This document shows positions 34,365-42,772 of a stretch of 64,000 nt of DNA, piece after piece. The notes beneath the pieces were generated by a model, which searched no databases, had not been told where the DNA came from, and saw only the letters and a list, made by a program, of their open reading frames with translations. The DNA comes from Cellulosilyticum sp. I15G10I2. Lineage in GTDB: Bacteria; Bacillota; Clostridia; Lachnospirales; Cellulosilyticaceae. Location: positions 62,001 through 126,000 of the forward strand of contig NZ_FMMP01000007.1 of the NCBI RefSeq assembly GCF_900095725.1, written 5' to 3'. The stretch's first letter is position 1. Each line of letters begins with the position of its first letter. A program made the position numbers and the translations under genes.

Positions 34365-35321
34365 CTAAATAACGCCATCTTCGCCTAATAATTTTGCAAA
34401 TGCGTTGGCCATTAATAACAACGTAATGTTAATGACGGACTGGAATAATCCTACTGCTGTTGCAAAGCTGTATTGAACACGCTGCAGCCCCATTTTATAA
34501 ACGTAGGTACTTAATACTTCTCCCACTTCAATGACTTTGCTGTTTTGAAGTAATAACGGTGCATCTAATCCAATATGCATCATCTGGCTGATTGAAAGAA
34601 TAAACATAACTACCATAGTTGACTTGATACTTGGGAGTGCAATGTACCATATACATTTAATACGCCCAGCCCCATCTATTTTAGCGGCTTCATAAAGAGA
34701 CTCATCGACACCTGATAAAGCTGCCATATAAATGATCGTCCCCCACCCTACGTCTTTCCACGTATTTGCAAAAACATAGACAGTAATCCACCAGCCATGT
34801 TCCAGTAAAAACTGAATGGGCTCCCCGCCTGCTCCTTTAATCATGTTATTGACGGCACCATTATTCATTGAAAAGAGATTCGTAACAATACCCGCAATAG
34901 TTACCCATGATACGAAATAAGGCAAATATAATATAGATTGTGCTGTCTTCTTAAAAGTCTTGCTTGTTACCTCATTGAGTAATAAGGATAAGAAGATTGA
35001 TAATGGAAACTTCACAGCCAATACTATCAAATTCAAAAGTACAGTATTTTTAACTGCAAGCCAAAAGAAATCTTCTTGGAAAATCTTTTTAAATACCTCT
35101 AAGCCTACCCATTCGCTTCCCCAAATACCTTCAAACATATTATAATTTTTAAATGCAATTACAAGCCCGCCCATTGGCCCATATCTAAAGATCGTAAAAT
35201 ATATAAGAGCTGGAACCAATAGTAAATATAATAAGATGTCTCTTTTTATATAAAACCATATGCTTTTTTTCTTTCTTTCAACAGAACGTGTTGAACGTAT
35301 GGAAAATATCGTATTTGTCAT
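34365..35321 (-). CDS. ABC sugar permease, LplB type
   Basis: 318 residues with six membrane segments after a basic N-terminus. The typical start is DILLYLLLVPALIYFTIFRYGPMGGLVIAFKNYNMFEGIWGSEWVG. The EAA loop reads ESLYEAAKIDGAGRIKCIWYIALPSIKSTMVVMFILS. It is the first gene of the operon permease, permease, binding protein, two oxidoreductases, isomerase. RBS GGGAGAG lies before the ATG. It diverges from the AraC regulator. Confidence 0.92.
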   Translation of the reverse strand: MTNTIFSIRSTRSVERKKKSIWFYIKRDILLYLLLVPALIYFTIFRYGPMGGLVIAFKNYNMFEGIWGSEWVGLEVFKKIFQEDFFWLAVKNTVLLNLIVLAVKFPLSIFLSLLLNEVTSKTFKKTAQSILYLPYFVSWVTIAGIVTNLFSMNNGAVNNMIKGAGGEPIQFLLEHGWWITVYVFANTWKDVGWGTIIYMAALSGVDESLYEAAKIDGAGRIKCIWYIALPSIKSTMVVMFILSISQMMHIGLDAPLLLQNSKVIEVGEVLSTYVYKMGLQRVQYSFATAVGLFQSVINITLLLMANAFAKLLGEDGVI

Positions 35322-35665
35322 CCATTCACTCTCCCTTTCTTTTTTTTTGTGACTTTTTTCGTTTATTTCGTTTTTGTGATTTTAATTATGTATCAAATAG
35401 CACAATTATTAAAGAGTACAAATGTGTTATTTTATATCATTTTATAATCTCTGATTTTTAAGGCTTTATTCTAAGGACTTATTGACATCGCGCTTTCCCT
35501 TTCAAATGTTATGTTTGGCATCTATTGATACGCTGATTCCATCTATGAATAGGTATAAATATAACATAACATATCATTTTATATATATTTCCCTCTTTTT
35601 TATTGACTCCGAGCGCTTTTTTAGGTACATTTTAATAACAAAGGAAAAGCATTAAAGGAGGCGCC
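35322..35665. promoter_or_regulatory. Divergent control region of the sugar operon and its AraC regulator
   Basis: 344 bp without a gene. For the regulator (+), TTGACT at 35603-35608 and TACATT at 35626-35631 are 17 bp apart, and AAAGGAGG lies before ATG 35666. The operon promoter on the minus strand is not obvious. Inverted elements such as TATGTTTGGCAT..TGATACG are weak. No clear catabolite-responsive element was found. Confidence 0.45.
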
Positions 35666-37843
35666 ATGTCATTCTTAAAAAAAACTAAGAAAATGTTTAT
35701 GCGAACTTATACAACATTGCTATTAACGCTTCTTATTCCAATGATTATTTTTATGACGTCTTTTTTTATCAATTATGCACAAAGCCGAAAAGCTAACTTA
35801 GATTCTTATCATCTGCTTAAATCAAAATCTCTTGGTATTTTTACTGCTCAGGTCATGAATAACTTAGAAAGCGATCTTTTGAAGCTAGATAGTTCGCGTA
35901 TTTTCAAAATATATCCCACTGAAAATATACGACCTGATATAGACTCCGTACTTTTATTACTGGATGAACTTGTTTCTTTTAAATTAAAACATGACTATAT
36001 TGATTCGATGTATTACTATCATTCAACGACAGATTTCCTGTTCATTGATAAAACGGGAACAAATGATATCCAGCTTTTTTATGATACCGAGTGGATTGAG
36101 CAATTAGATCCTTCATTAAAGCTCCAGCGTCTGCCGATTCGAAGGATTGAATCTGATCCAATGTTTAAAAAAGCTATGCCCTTATCGTTTACTCAAAACA
36201 TCCTTACACTGGCGGTACAATTAGCTCCGAACAGATACATTCTAGCCAACATATCTGTCAACAAGTTGGCTTCTTATATCAATAAGTACACCATGCTTCC
36301 CGGTGAAGCTTATGCCATTTCTTCTCATAAAGAAGAAATGCTGTTTGCCATCCCTGCCCTGGATACTTTTATTGATGATCCCGAAAATACCGCTATCAAT
36401 ACCTATCAATATGCCCTTCCATACAACGGGTGGGTGGGTACTTTGTATGTATCTCATGATGCACTTCGTCAAGATATGGCTTATTTAATGTGGTTTATCA
36501 TTATTAATATCTTTTTATTGCTGGTGATTAGTTTTATATTAGCTATCTTTGCTACCCGCTATATTTATAAACCCATCAAAAGTTTAAACGAAGAGATACA
36601 AGAGCATATTACAACCTCTAAAAAGGACTATTCCGATGAGATCGAGTTTTTTAGAGACATGTTTAACCGATTAGAGACCGAAAACCAACGTTTCCAGTCT
36701 CAGGCTTATGTTTATCAAGATTCACTTAATCAATATGCTTTCAAAGATTTTATCCATGGCACCCTAACGTTCCAGGCTTTTTCCGAACGTATGCTGTCTT
36801 CTCACCTGAATATCAGCGCACCCTATTACCAATTACTTTTAATCAGCAGCGAACTGCAAAATGCCGCCATGCCCATTAATGCAGATACAACCTTTAATAT
36901 TCTCTCAGTTTTAAATGCTTATATCCAAAACTTAGGCACTGGACTCACTTTGCTGATGGATCAGTATTTTGTTATCTTAATCGGTGCCGAAGAAAAGGCA
37001 AACATCGCCTCAATAGCCCAAAGTGTTATCCGCATTTCTCAAGAATCATTTAATATCGGTAAGTATGTCGGGAAAAGTGATGTCTTTAGTCAGCTCACCC
37101 AAGTACCCGACACGTATAATAACACTTTAAGCTCTGTTCAATATTACAAATACATTGGTACACCAAAGGAATTTTTGTGTTCTTGCGATAAGGCACAAAT
37201 ATCGTTTCGCTATAGCTCCGCCAGCAAAATACAAGATAAGCTTGTTAATGCGGTGTCCTTAAATGATTTTAAAGAAATAGAACTACATACCCACCAATTT
37301 ATTGAGCATCTAATGAAACTAGATTCATTAGATTTACTCTTTAAAGTGACCTTTATCCTCATCGCAACGCTTGAAACAAAGTTTACTTTAAACGAGATCT
37401 TAGATTTTAATGTTTATCACGCCTTAGAAAATACAGAAAATATCAACGAGCTCGAAAATATTATTATCAAAACCTGCACACAAATTGCTATGCATAACAA
37501 ACTGGAAAAACTCAACGAAAATATCTATGTGAATCAAGCTAAGCAGTTTATTCATGACCATTACAAAGAAGGTATCAGCGTCTCCCAAGTGGCTGATTCA
37601 TTAAATATTAGCTATCCTTATTTATCTAAGCTATTTAAAGAAATGGAATCTCAAAATATTGCTGATTATATTAATGAGATTCGCATCGAAGAGGGGAAAA
37701 AACTTCTCATTTCATCTAACTTGACCGTCAAAGAGATTGCCGTCGAAGTAGGCTATAGCAATCACCAAAGCTTTGAGCGCTATTTCAAAAAATACAACGA
37801 CCTTGCCCCTGGTCAGTATCGCAAATTAAATGTACCTACTTAA
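35666..37843 (+). CDS. Membrane-bound AraC-family regulator (sensor plus HTH)
   Basis: 725 residues. A first membrane helix near residues 14-36 is followed by an extracellular sensor region to about 270 and a second helix near 272-294 (LMWFIIINIFLLLVISFILAIFATRY). A long cytoplasmic linker follows. The C-terminal AraC domain spans about residues 620-720: VSQVADSLNISYPYLSKLFKEM and VKEIAVEVGYSNHQSFERYFKKYNDLAPGQYRKL. This one-protein sensor and transcription factor is often next to Lpl-type operons. It most likely activates the divergent operon when its sugar is present. Confidence 0.9.
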   Translation: MSFLKKTKKMFMRTYTTLLLTLLIPMIIFMTSFFINYAQSRKANLDSYHLLKSKSLGIFTAQVMNNLESDLLKLDSSRIFKIYPTENIRPDIDSVLLLLDELVSFKLKHDYIDSMYYYHSTTDFLFIDKTGTNDIQLFYDTEWIEQLDPSLKLQRLPIRRIESDPMFKKAMPLSFTQNILTLAVQLAPNRYILANISVNKLASYINKYTMLPGEAYAISSHKEEMLFAIPALDTFIDDPENTAINTYQYALPYNGWVGTLYVSHDALRQDMAYLMWFIIINIFLLLVISFILAIFATRYIYKPIKSLNEEIQEHITTSKKDYSDEIEFFRDMFNRLETENQRFQSQAYVYQDSLNQYAFKDFIHGTLTFQAFSERMLSSHLNISAPYYQLLLISSELQNAAMPINADTTFNILSVLNAYIQNLGTGLTLLMDQYFVILIGAEEKANIASIAQSVIRISQESFNIGKYVGKSDVFSQLTQVPDTYNNTLSSVQYYKYIGTPKEFLCSCDKAQISFRYSSASKIQDKLVNAVSLNDFKEIELHTHQFIEHLMKLDSLDLLFKVTFILIATLETKFTLNEILDFNVYHALENTENINELENIIIKTCTQIAMHNKLEKLNENIYVNQAKQFIHDHYKEGISVSQVADSLNISYPYLSKLFKEMESQNIADYINEIRIEEGKKLLISSNLTVKEIAVEVGYSNHQSFERYFKKYNDLAPGQYRKLNVPT

Positions 37844-37859
37844 AGATTCTATTTCTTTA

Positions 37860-38011
37860 TCCCCGGCTTAATCGGACACACTGGTGCTACTGGCTCATGG
37901 CTCTTTTATTGTGCTGAACTAGAATTGATTTTCACAGGAACACTCAGCCAAGTAACTGCTGCTCCAGTCCCCTTTAAAGTCATACCTAAATTATTAAAAA
38001 CATTTAAGTGA
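37860..38011 (+). pseudogene. Duplicated C-terminal fragment of the beta-lactamase-fold gene
   Basis: Some 50 codons (GLIGHTGATGSWLFYCAELE... to VIPKLLKTFK and TGA) match the last 50 codons of the serine hydrolase at 46265-47389 with about 90% DNA identity by eye. There is no start and no upstream part. The similarity runs slightly past the stop codon. It lies directly after the AraC gene and before a shared palindromic terminator. Confidence 0.85.
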
Positions 38012-38024
38012 CGGTAATAAATTT

Positions 38025-38056
38025 AAAAAAAGTCTTAGTGCGCTAACACTAAGACT
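38025..38056 (-). terminator. Terminator of the Schlafen-like gene (shared palindrome family)
   Basis: AGTCTTAGTG-CGCTAA-CACTAAGACT, followed by seven T on the minus strand. Nearly the same hairpin as at 21501-21528 and 39702-39727. Confidence 0.75.
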
Positions 38057-38108
38057 CTGATATATTTTTCTTGATTCATTGTTCTCCCCTACAAAGTTCA
38101 CTTATTTA
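38055..38108 (-). pseudogene. Truncated copy of the start of the HTH gene at 41288
   Basis: On the minus strand, an upstream region and the first codons MNQEKYIRVL repeat those of the gene starting at 41288, including the bases before the ATG. After GTCTTA the copy breaks off and runs straight into the palindromic terminator, where translation would stop. The 3' end overlaps the end of the Schlafen-like gene. Confidence 0.65.
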
Positions 38109-39486
38109 TTCTATATTTTGTGGCTCTGCTTAGTCCTTGTTTTTCAAGAATCTCCTCTTTAACCATATTCTTTAAAATGTCATTAGTTCTGGATTTAGAT
38201 AATCCGAGCACCTGCATCGCTTGTGAAATACTAATTGTTTTATTTTCCTGTAAATAAGATAATACTTTTTGCACATACAAAGCCTCATTTGATTTTGCGT
38301 CCGATTTTGCGTCCGATTTTGCGTCCGATTTTGCGTCCGATTTTGCGTCCGATTTTCTATAGAGGATAAACTTCACAAACATACCTGATTCAATAATATC
38401 TGGTTTTTTTAATCCTTTATTTTCGCACAGCTGAATAATCCGCTGCACGCCTCTTCCCCACTGTTCTACTATCTTAGCCTCTCTAAAGATCCTTACAATA
38501 ACCTTGTTTCTTATTTCTGATCGCCCACCAAGTACATCTTCAATTGTGATTCCTTTTGGCAGACCTCCCGGTGATGTTATTTCAATACGCGAATCAAAAA
38601 CTGCTACCTTAATATCCGAACCTGTCATGCTATAATCTCTATGAATAATCGCATTTACTATAGCTTCACGAAGTGCTTCCGGTGGAATTTCGTATTCGTC
38701 AATACGTGTAACAAAGTCCTCGCCTACCTCTCCATGTAGGTTAATATTAGCCAATAAAAACTTCATAGTATTTTCTAGTTGCACAAAAAGATCTCCGTTA
38801 AATTCTTTGCGGTCAATAAAAACATCCATTGTCTCGCCTTTAAAACGCGCACACTTTATCTGAACCTGCTCATAAATACCTAGTAAAATAGGTACCGCAT
38901 TGGTCAGTCGAACTGATTTCAACTCATTTTTCAATAACTTTAAATTAACTAAATCTTTTTCAGTTACTTCACGGCTTAAATGAACAGATAATATATTGAT
39001 TATAGAACTAAGATCAAAGTCTTCTTGTTGCTGCATCCAAAAGTCTTCATCATAAGAGATATTTAGTTTTTGTCTTTCTAGTTCCTGAATGTATTCTATG
39101 TCTGCTTTTTTATTGGTTGCGCCCACTCTTATATAAGTGCCGTCTCTTTTACCTATGCTCTTTAAAAAATGAGGTTTAAGGGGACTTGGATACACTTCTA
39201 CAACTAATACTGTTTTATCTTTAATCGCCTGAGCATAAATATCAGGAATGATAATAGGATATATAGAATCATGAAGTATATTAGATATGCGGTCCATTTG
39301 CTTTGTAATATCTAAGTCTTCAACGCCTATAACTGCTCCTGTATCCGCCACCCCAATAATCAGCTTTCCCCCAGCCATATTTGCAAAAGCAACTATTGTC
39401 TTTATAAGTTTCTCAGCAGAAGGAAATTTTTCTTTAAATTCGATAGTTTTACCTTCTCCTTTTTTTATTTGCTCAAATAGATCCAT
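38098..39486 (-). CDS. Schlafen-like (AlbA_2) ATP-binding DNA-linked regulator
   Basis: About 462 residues. The N-terminal AlbA_2 domain has GEGKTIEFKEKFPSAEKLIKTIVAFANMAGGKLIIGVAD. A central helical region is followed by an HATPase-like part (PPEALREAIVNAIIHRDYSMTGSDIKVAVFDSRIEITSPGGLP ... RNKVIVRIFREAKIVEQWGRGVQRI). The C-terminus is a winged helix (ISISQAMQVLGLSKSRTNDILKNMV). Between them lies a tandem SDAK repeat (KSDAKSDAKSDAKSDAK). Family members are putative transcriptional regulators and some are linked to phage defence. GTG 39495 is an alternative start; ATG 39486 is preferred because of spacing. Confidence 0.82.
   Translation of the reverse strand: MDLFEQIKKGEGKTIEFKEKFPSAEKLIKTIVAFANMAGGKLIIGVADTGAVIGVEDLDITKQMDRISNILHDSIYPIIIPDIYAQAIKDKTVLVVEVYPSPLKPHFLKSIGKRDGTYIRVGATNKKADIEYIQELERQKLNISYDEDFWMQQQEDFDLSSIINILSVHLSREVTEKDLVNLKLLKNELKSVRLTNAVPILLGIYEQVQIKCARFKGETMDVFIDRKEFNGDLFVQLENTMKFLLANINLHGEVGEDFVTRIDEYEIPPEALREAIVNAIIHRDYSMTGSDIKVAVFDSRIEITSPGGLPKGITIEDVLGGRSEIRNKVIVRIFREAKIVEQWGRGVQRIIQLCENKGLKKPDIIESGMFVKFILYRKSDAKSDAKSDAKSDAKSDAKSNEALYVQKVLSYLQENKTISISQAMQVLGLSKSRTNDILKNMVKEEILEKQGLSRATKYRINK
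38287..38356. repeat. Tandem 12-bp repeat inside the Schlafen-like gene
   Basis: Five to six copies of GATTTTGCGTCC in a row, coding on the minus strand for repeated Ser-Asp-Ala-Lys. The unit is a multiple of three, so copy-number changes would alter linker length without a frameshift. Confidence 0.9.
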
Positions 39487-39781
39487 GTTGATCACCGTCT
39501 CCCGCTTATTAGGACTAGCCTTAATTTCCTTATTTTAACATATCTTTGCAAATAGATAAAGTCTTTAGCCTAGATGCCATTTCTTTTATATGCTATATCC
39601 CCTCCCCTATAATGCTTATAAACCTTATGATCATCTATGCTATAATGAATTTAGCTTTTAATCGTTTATTTTTATAGTTTGTGTTACAATCAATTTAAAG
39701 AAAGCCTTAGTGCGCTAACACTAAGACTCCCTGAATGTTTTATATTTGTGGGCTTTTGTACAATTGATAGGTCTTTCTCTG
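39487..39781. other. Intergenic stretch with shared palindromic terminator
   Basis: No gene seen. The only structure is the hairpin AAGCCTTAGTG-CGCTAA-CACTAAGACT at 39702-39727, followed on the minus strand by CTTTCTTT. It terminates the glutaredoxin gene and belongs to the same family as those at 21501 and 38031. Confidence 0.6.
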
Positions 39782-40015
39782 TTATGCGTTGTTTTTAAAC
39801 CATGTGATGATGTCCTCAGACTCATAAAGAGGATTGCCATTAATAAATAAACATGGCACTTGTGACTTGCCACCCACCTTAATTAATGTATTATATGCCT
39901 CGTCGTCAGTATGAATATTTTTATAGGTGATATCAATAGACTTACCCTCTAAAAACTTTCTCACTTTATAGCAAAAAGGGCACCCATCAAAATAATATAA
40001 TACTAATTCTTTCAT
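39782..40015 (-). CDS. Glutaredoxin-like protein
   Basis: 77 residues with a thioredoxin fold. The active site is C12-P-F-C15 (DGCPFCYKVRKFL), the cis-proline motif is QVPCLFINGNPLYES near residue 52, and the C-terminal helix ends DIITWFKNNA. It is a dithiol glutaredoxin or NrdH-like electron carrier. It stands alone. RBS TAGGAGGAA before the ATG is strong. Confidence 0.9.
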   Translation of the reverse strand: MKELVLYYFDGCPFCYKVRKFLEGKSIDITYKNIHTDDEAYNTLIKVGGKSQVPCLFINGNPLYESEDIITWFKNNA

Positions 40016-40085
40016 ACGAATTCCTCCTAATTAGTTAAGATAGTACTGCTAGTCCTATAAGCAAGCTTGATTGATCAAAAAATAA

Positions 40086-40143
40086 ATACTAGAAGAAATA
40101 AGATCTGTCCTCTGTTAGTATAGGCATTAAAACATAAAATAAT
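40086..40143 (-). pseudogene. Small remnant resembling the 73-residue membrane protein gene
   Basis: About 16 codons read LFYVLMPILTEDRSYFF between stops. FYVLMPxLTxD matches the core of the protein encoded at 45677-45898, and the DNA TAGGCATTAAAACATAAAA is shared exactly. The piece is short, so this is tentative. Confidence 0.35.
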
Positions 40144-40188
40144 CATTTACAATTATCTATCTAACTAAAAATTGAGTGATAAAAAGGA

Positions 40189-40823
40189 TTAAATAAAAAC
40201 CTCAGGGTACATATTCATGCTTGTTTCCATAATGGCCTGAATTCGCCCTAGCCCCTGTTGATGATTTTTCATAAAACCTACTAAACTCTTCCTATCTATC
40301 CTCATTCCATTTCCGAGTACCTGCATCTGCTTTTTAAAGTTCTGGCTAAAAGGCTTTGCTTTTACTTGCCTTAACAAGATAGCATTACTTGTGTAAGTAG
40401 GATAAGCTGATGTATCTGATAGTAAAGATAGTCCATTATCAAAAATTGGACATATTCTAAATTCGCTCTCATCATTATAAATAACAGCCAGGTTATTTAA
40501 ATGCCTGTCTTCATTCCAAATAATCTCCTGAAGGTTATTTATAGATCTCCTGATTTGGTAAAGTTCTTTGATAAGCACCCTTCCCAAACCCTATCTTCTT
40601 CAATAATAGAACACAAATCATACGTAATATACTCTTCTTGATCTAGGTTTGATAACTTCAGCGTCTCCGATACAAACCATTCCGCCAAATCCTCATAACC
40701 AAATGTATTAGCTTTTAACCAATAACCGTCTTTAAACCATTTAATTTGATTGCCTTTACTGGATGAACTGGTTTCGCGCCTATCTTGCTGATTAACCCTA
40801 ATCTCTGATCTTGATATCATCAT
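40189..40823 (-). pseudogene. Broken HipA-like kinase gene
   Basis: Two frames of one gene. The N-terminal piece (40539-40823) reads KGNQIKWFKDGYWLKANTFGYEDLAEW, a typical start of clostridial HipA-like kinases, and ends early at ...SKNFTKSGDL. The C-terminal piece (40189-40587) resumes with the catalytic-type motif WNEDRHLNNLAVIYN and ICPIFDNGLSLL. A block of perhaps 60-80 residues between the two is missing, with a frame change. The active-site region survives but the protein cannot be made whole. The ATG at 40823 overlaps the end of the HTH gene upstream, as in HipBA-type pairs. Confidence 0.7.
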
Positions 40824-41288
40824 AACACAACCTTTCTCCTTTAAACCGTACCCAGTAATAATCTTTCAAACTGTAGACCATGGGTCTTTTTTACAATAGA
40901 TAAAGGAGAATAGGTCCTAAGTCCTAGATCCTGAAGAAGTTGGTCTTTATTAAATCTTGTTTCTGGAAAACATCTGCTGTGCAGCCATTTTGCTATATCT
41001 TGCATCGTCTTTATTAAGTATTTCAAAATCTAAAACCTTATCCATAGTACTTACTTCCTTTCCTTCATTCAGTGTTTTATGCACTAGTCCGATGCTGCAT
41101 TCATATTTTTCAGCTAGATCTCTTATAGTAGCTCCCGCCTCTTTATCTAATCTCATATAAGCCTTAGTTCTGGTGTTTAACTTCTCCTTACGTCCCCCGG
41201 ATTTTAATTTCCTCTTCAATTCATGATTTTCTTCCTGTAATTTGTTTATTGTTTCTTCTAAGACTCTGATATATTTTTCTTGATTCAT
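40798..41288 (-). pseudogene. Frameshifted HTH partner gene of the HipA-like kinase
   Basis: The first frame starts at MNQEKYIRVLEETINKL (a coiled coil) and has a helix-turn-helix, ATIRDLAEKYECSIGLVHKTL, then runs ...DDARYSKMA before going out of frame near 40985. A second frame continues RCFPETRFNKDQLLQDLGLRTYSPLSIVKKTHGLQF. A third gives DYYWVRFKGERLCYDDIKIRD and stops at 40798, 26 bp inside the kinase gene. So at least two frameshifts have broken it. The pairing with a HipA-like kinase suggests an antitoxin or regulator. Confidence 0.65.
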
Positions 41289-41333
41289 TGTTGTCACCCA
41301 CAAAGTTCACTTATTCATTTATGAACACAATAA

Positions 41334-41366
41334 CTTAAAAAAAATCCTCCGTCAAGAGGATTTCCA
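41334..41366 (-). terminator. Terminator of the LRR-protein gene
   Basis: AAATCCTC / GAGGATTT stem with T8 on the minus strand. It is part of a ~88-bp block duplicated at 45903-45991. Confidence 0.7.
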
Positions 41367-41446
41367 AAAATAGTTAATTTAAGATTTTAGATACTTTGCA
41401 AGCGCATATGTTCATCTTTCAGTGTTTTCACAAGCTCTACACTTTT

Positions 41447-42499
41447 CTATTTTTTTGTATTTATAGTAATGGTATTTTTAGCTGTATCCTGAGTTGTTTC
41501 TACATTAAATGCTTTCATTATATCGTCCAGATTAAAATAGGTGGCTCCAGCAATAATATAAGCTGTAAGCTTAACTTCTTTGCCATCTATATTGATTTTA
41601 TAGGTACTGAGTGTGGCGGTTTTAGCTTTTCCATCACCCTTTGCCAAATCGCCTTTTACAGCTTTATAGGATTTATTACTTTGCATTGTGATTTCTTTTT
41701 TTGCACCGTCCAAAGTCACATTAAACTGTTTCTTTGAGCCTTTTAGCAAACAAGCCAGATCTCGGATTTTGAAATAGCTACCGCCGCTTATTGTATACGC
41801 CTCAAGGGTCTTTTGTACTCCGTCTACCGATACCTTTGAGGTAAGCGGCTTAGCGGTTATTGGCGTAGAAACTGTTTTGTAAGTAAGACCATTTTCCTTT
41901 GCGTATTTTTCTGCATAAGAGCCTGGTTCTACAGTGACCACTAATTTAGGCAATGGTTTTGAACTCATATCGCCAAGCGGGTTAACAGCTTGTTCTGCTG
42001 CAAAAGCATCCTCCCCAATGGATTTGACACTGCTTGGTATTTTTATTTCACGTAATGAGGTACAATTTTGGAAGGCAAAATCCCCTATAGAAGTAACACT
42101 GTTAGGAATATTGATACTCTTCAAGCCTATAGAATTTCTAAAGGCGGCCATTCCTATAGTTGTTACACTATTGCCGATAGTTACATTTTCAATTTTTGTT
42201 CTGTCTGATATTGAACCTTCACCAATTATTTTCACAGTATTTGGTATAACAATCTTACTTTCAGAGCCAAAATAGTTAATGAGTTCACCGTTCTCAATCA
42301 GGAAGTTACTTCCGTATAAAGCATCATCAATATTTTCTGGCAATTCTCCCATTTTATTAAAGTCCTCTGGAGAATAGGTCTTGCCATCAATTGTATAGAT
42401 TGGGCCATTCTCGGTAAATTTAAAACTGGTATTTGCCAAAGCTGGCATTGTTATTGCACTAACTGCCAATAAGGTTACGTACAACATTCGTTTTTTCAT
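41447..42499 (-). CDS. Secreted BspA-type leucine-rich repeat protein with stalk domains
   Basis: 350 residues. The signal peptide is MKKRMLYVTLLAVSAITMPALA. Residues 80-175 form LRR_5 repeats (IPNTVKIIGEGSISDRTKIENVTIGNSVTTIGMAAFRN, then INIPNSVTSIGDFAFQNCTSLREIKIPSSVKSIGEDAF). The C-terminal 150 residues carry two copies of a copper-amine-oxidase-N-like stalk fold (AYTISGGSYFKIRDLACLLKG and AYIIAGATYFNLDDIMKAFNV). It is probably a surface-exposed binding protein. It shares an upstream block with the M23 peptidase gene, so the two may be co-regulated. Confidence 0.85.
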   Translation of the reverse strand: MKKRMLYVTLLAVSAITMPALANTSFKFTENGPIYTIDGKTYSPEDFNKMGELPENIDDALYGSNFLIENGELINYFGSESKIVIPNTVKIIGEGSISDRTKIENVTIGNSVTTIGMAAFRNSIGLKSINIPNSVTSIGDFAFQNCTSLREIKIPSSVKSIGEDAFAAEQAVNPLGDMSSKPLPKLVVTVEPGSYAEKYAKENGLTYKTVSTPITAKPLTSKVSVDGVQKTLEAYTISGGSYFKIRDLACLLKGSKKQFNVTLDGAKKEITMQSNKSYKAVKGDLAKGDGKAKTATLSTYKINIDGKEVKLTAYIIAGATYFNLDDIMKAFNVETTQDTAKNTITINTKK

Positions 42500-42655
42500 C
42501 TTTGCATCCTCCTAAATCTCATTTATTTCAAACTTCGCAATACTACCTCTAATGAGTTTTCCTAAATAACAATTCATAAATCTTTCTAGTTCTACTTTTT
42601 CATCATAAAAAGAATTGCCCAGTAACAAATCCCCATTCCAAAAGCAGAGCCTTTC

Positions 42656-42747
42656 GCTGTGTGATCTACACACTTATTATAAATGAAAGATTTTATTATA
42701 TTTCATCATCTGCATGAAACATCATTTTTACGTCATGAAATATAGCT
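42656..42747 (-). promoter_or_regulatory. Shared upstream block, copy 1 (LRR gene)
   Basis: About 92 bp closely similar to 45542-45636. Both contain an inverted pair TATTTCAT/ATGAAATATA around a CATCATTTTTACGTCA core and, on the minus strand, a TATAAT/TATCAT hexamer. Copy 1 lies upstream of the LRR gene and copy 2 upstream of the M23 gene, so this looks like a duplicated promoter or operator. Confidence 0.5.
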
Positions 42748-42772
42748 CACCCTTTTTAAATAATGTATTTTT

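Noticed and set aside
35322-35665. A catabolite-responsive element near 35490-35510 (GACATCGCGCTTTCC).
   Set aside because: It matches the consensus poorly in spacing and symmetry.
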